7,218 bases of DNA, from NCBI GenBank assembly GCA_049644305.1, contig JBARRQ010000110.1:1-7218 (forward strand). The letters run 5' to 3'. Every line of letters begins with the position of its first letter. Within the stretch, counting starts at the first letter, position 1. The notes below the pieces were generated by a model that had not been told where the DNA came from, did no database searches, and saw nothing but the letters and a program-made list of their open reading frames with translations. This document shows positions 6,545 to 7,218 of this stretch, in pieces. The position numbers and the translations under genes are program-made. This DNA comes from AC-32 sp049644305 (lineage in GTDB: Bacteria; Actinomycetota; Thermoleophilia; Gaiellales; Gaiellaceae).

Positions 6545-6844
6545 GTGGCTACAGAGGAAACTCTATGGCTCGGCGAGGGGGATGGAGGCGTGTCGGCCCG
6601 CGAGGCTTGTTCCGCTACGAGAACGCGCGCGGCGTCGGTCGTCAATACCCCGGCAGTTGCGCGGTCGTCGTACGTCAGTCCCGCCGTGATCGATCAGTAT
6701 CTCGACGGCCGAACGATCGAGGATTTCCGACCGCGACATTTACGGGTTGTCGGCGCGCGCGATCTCGGTCTCGATCGAGAGGAACAGGCGCTCGTGAGCC
6801 TGCTGCGGCCGGATCGAAATCACCGGCCGCGCAAAGCTGCGTAG
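6545..6844 (+). pseudogene. C-terminal remnant of a type IB DNA topoisomerase (5'-truncated)
   Basis: The frame encodes 99 residues from a GTG at 6545. From about residue 27 it reads like the end of a bacterial/poxvirus-type topoisomerase IB: SVVNTPAVARSSYVSPAVID (31-50), DQYLDGRTIEDF and a GLDREEQALVSLLR tail. Family members have a (G)NTPAVxRxSY(V/I)xP segment carrying the tyrosine that attacks DNA; the equivalent here is Y43. The rest of the enzyme (N-terminal domain and the Arg/Lys/His catalytic residues, roughly 250 or more residues) is absent, because the sequence just upstream is the IDH-like gene on the opposite strand. Residues 1-26 show no clear family resemblance. The piece therefore cannot be an active topoisomerase and is best read as a deletion remnant. 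A weak AGGA (6531-6534) precedes the GTG, so expression of a short peptide cannot be excluded. Confidence 0.65.
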
Positions 6845-6891
6845 TATTCGCACGACCTAACGCCGAGCTTTCAGCGTATTCCCGGTGGAAC

Positions 6892-6898
6892 GAGGAGG
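6892..6898 (+). promoter_or_regulatory. Shine-Dalgarno deciding a TTG start
   Basis: GAGGAGG sits 5 nt before the TTG at 6904. It decides the start of the small CxxC protein, whose reading frame is otherwise open far upstream with low-complexity Arg/Ser-rich sequence. No convincing -35/-10 pair was found in 6845-6891; TAGTAT at 6842-6847 is a lone TAnnnT match. Confidence 0.7.
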
Positions 6899-6903
6899 AC
6901 GAG

Positions 6904-7104
6904 TTGGCACGGAAAACAGTGCTCGTGTGCGACAACTGCGGCAGAGAAGTCGCTGAAGGAAAGGGCGCGACGATGCGCCTGAACTTTGCGGACGCGCGGC
7001 GTGGCTCGAAGCAGGCCGATCTCTGCGACAACTGCGCCGGGCAAATGCCCGGGCATGCGGCAGCCAGGCGAGGCCGGCGGCCGAAGTCCGTAGCGGCCGC
7101 CTAA
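6904..7104 (+). CDS. Small two-CxxC (putative zinc-binding) protein with AT-hook-like tail
   Basis: A 66-aa protein starting MARKTVLVCDNCGREV from a TTG with a strong Shine-Dalgarno. Two CxxC pairs, C9/C12 (CDNC) and C41/C44 (CDNC), are separated by 28 residues that read as a beta-hairpin segment (GATMRLNFADARRGSKQADL). This is the layout of a four-Cys zinc ribbon. The C-terminus ARRGRRPK (54-61) is strongly basic and resembles the RGRP core of AT-hook DNA-binding tails, as seen on Lsr2-like and other small actinobacterial nucleoid proteins. I do not recognise a named family. DNA or RNA binding is inferred from charge and motif, zinc binding from cysteine spacing. The neighbours (topoisomerase remnant, dehydrogenase) give no functional hint. 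It could be a small transcriptional or nucleoid-associated factor. Confidence 0.7.
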   Translation: MARKTVLVCDNCGREVAEGKGATMRLNFADARRGSKQADLCDNCAGQMPGHAAARRGRRPKSVAAA

Positions 7105-7218
7105 GTCGCCGCCAAGGCGCGCGGGGTCGGCCACTGCGACGTCTGAAATGACCGGTCGACGCGTTGCGGAGGCCGTCAGCTACCGCAACTAGGCACCGCT
7201 TGCGGTGCCGCCATCAGG
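7105..7218. other. Non-coding right end of window
   Basis: No open reading frame with coding character was found on either strand after the TAA at 7102-7104. The stretch contains an inverted repeat GTTGCGG (7163-7169)/CCGCAAC (7183-7189), followed directly by a perfect hairpin at 7192-7209. It is probably the 3' untranslated and terminator region of the small CxxC gene, or a leader for something beyond the window. Confidence 0.5.
7192..7209 (+). terminator. Perfect hairpin, possible terminator without U-tract
   Basis: GGCACCGC (7192-7199) and GCGGTGCC (7202-7209) are perfect complements around TT; folded, this gives a 7-bp GC-rich stem with a CTTG loop. No T-run follows (CGCCATCAGG), so it would be a U-less terminator of the kind common in high-GC actinobacteria, or a stability hairpin. 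It lies 87 nt after the stop of the CxxC gene. Confidence 0.45.

Noticed and set aside
5688..6689. 333-aa plus-strand open frame antisense to the dehydrogenase gene
   Set aside because: Shadow frame; the minus strand has conserved catalytic residues, a strong Shine-Dalgarno and a correct family length.
6565..6903. ATG at 6565 with a purine run upstream, in frame with the small CxxC gene (would give about 179 aa)
   Set aside because: The intervening sequence is low-complexity Arg/Ser/Gly and overlaps the topoisomerase-like frame; the TTG at 6904 has a better ribosome site directly before the folded domain.

Overview
The window is GC-rich, densely packed DNA. Its proteins read most like those of a high-GC Gram-positive bacterium, probably an actinobacterium of the Thermoleophilia/Gaiellales/Solirubrobacterales type. 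That placement is inferred from protein style, frequent GTG/TTG starts, 4-nt gene overlaps and apparently leaderless starts; no marker gene is present. No tRNA, rRNA, CRISPR array, insertion sequence or phage gene was seen.

Layout: (1) Positions 1-1190, minus strand: a multi-pass membrane protein with GT-C glycosyltransferase-like character, running off the left edge (C-terminus missing). (2) 1191-1271: a short divergent intergenic region with a TAnnnT-type -10 candidate 7-8 nt before the start codon on each side. (3) 1272-4793, plus strand: a tight four-gene operon whose three junctions are all 4-nt stop/start overlaps. It encodes a cytoplasmic gamma-glutamyltransferase-family Ntn hydrolase, a GNAT acetyltransferase, a DedA-family membrane protein and a secreted SapM/phospholipase C-type phosphoesterase. 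(4) 4846-5421, plus strand: a stand-alone HD-GYP domain with all metal ligands and the HHExxDGxGYP signature, but no sensor domain. (5) 5436-6506, minus strand, convergent with the HD-GYP gene: an unusual isocitrate/isopropylmalate dehydrogenase-family enzyme with a strong Shine-Dalgarno. (6) 6545-6844, plus strand: an orphan C-terminal piece of a type IB DNA topoisomerase, including the active-site tyrosine region, with the rest of the gene absent. (7) 6904-7104, plus strand: a 66-aa protein with two CxxC pairs and a basic AT-hook-like tail. (8) 7105-7218: non-coding, ending in a perfect hairpin whose right arm can also pair with an upstream segment.

Functionally, the operon mixes an intracellular gamma-glutamyl hydrolase-type enzyme and an acetyltransferase with two envelope proteins. 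DedA proteins include polyprenyl-phosphate and phospholipid flippases, and the secreted phosphoesterase family includes lipid phosphatases. A role in lipid or lipid-carrier turnover is therefore plausible for the DedA/phosphoesterase pair, but it is inference. The GT-C-like neighbour, if it uses polyprenyl-phosphate sugars, would fit the same theme. The points most worth checking are the DedA/phosphoesterase pair, the non-canonical active-site features of the GGT-like and IDH-like enzymes, the topoisomerase IB remnant, the small CxxC/AT-hook protein, and the overlapping hairpins at the right edge.
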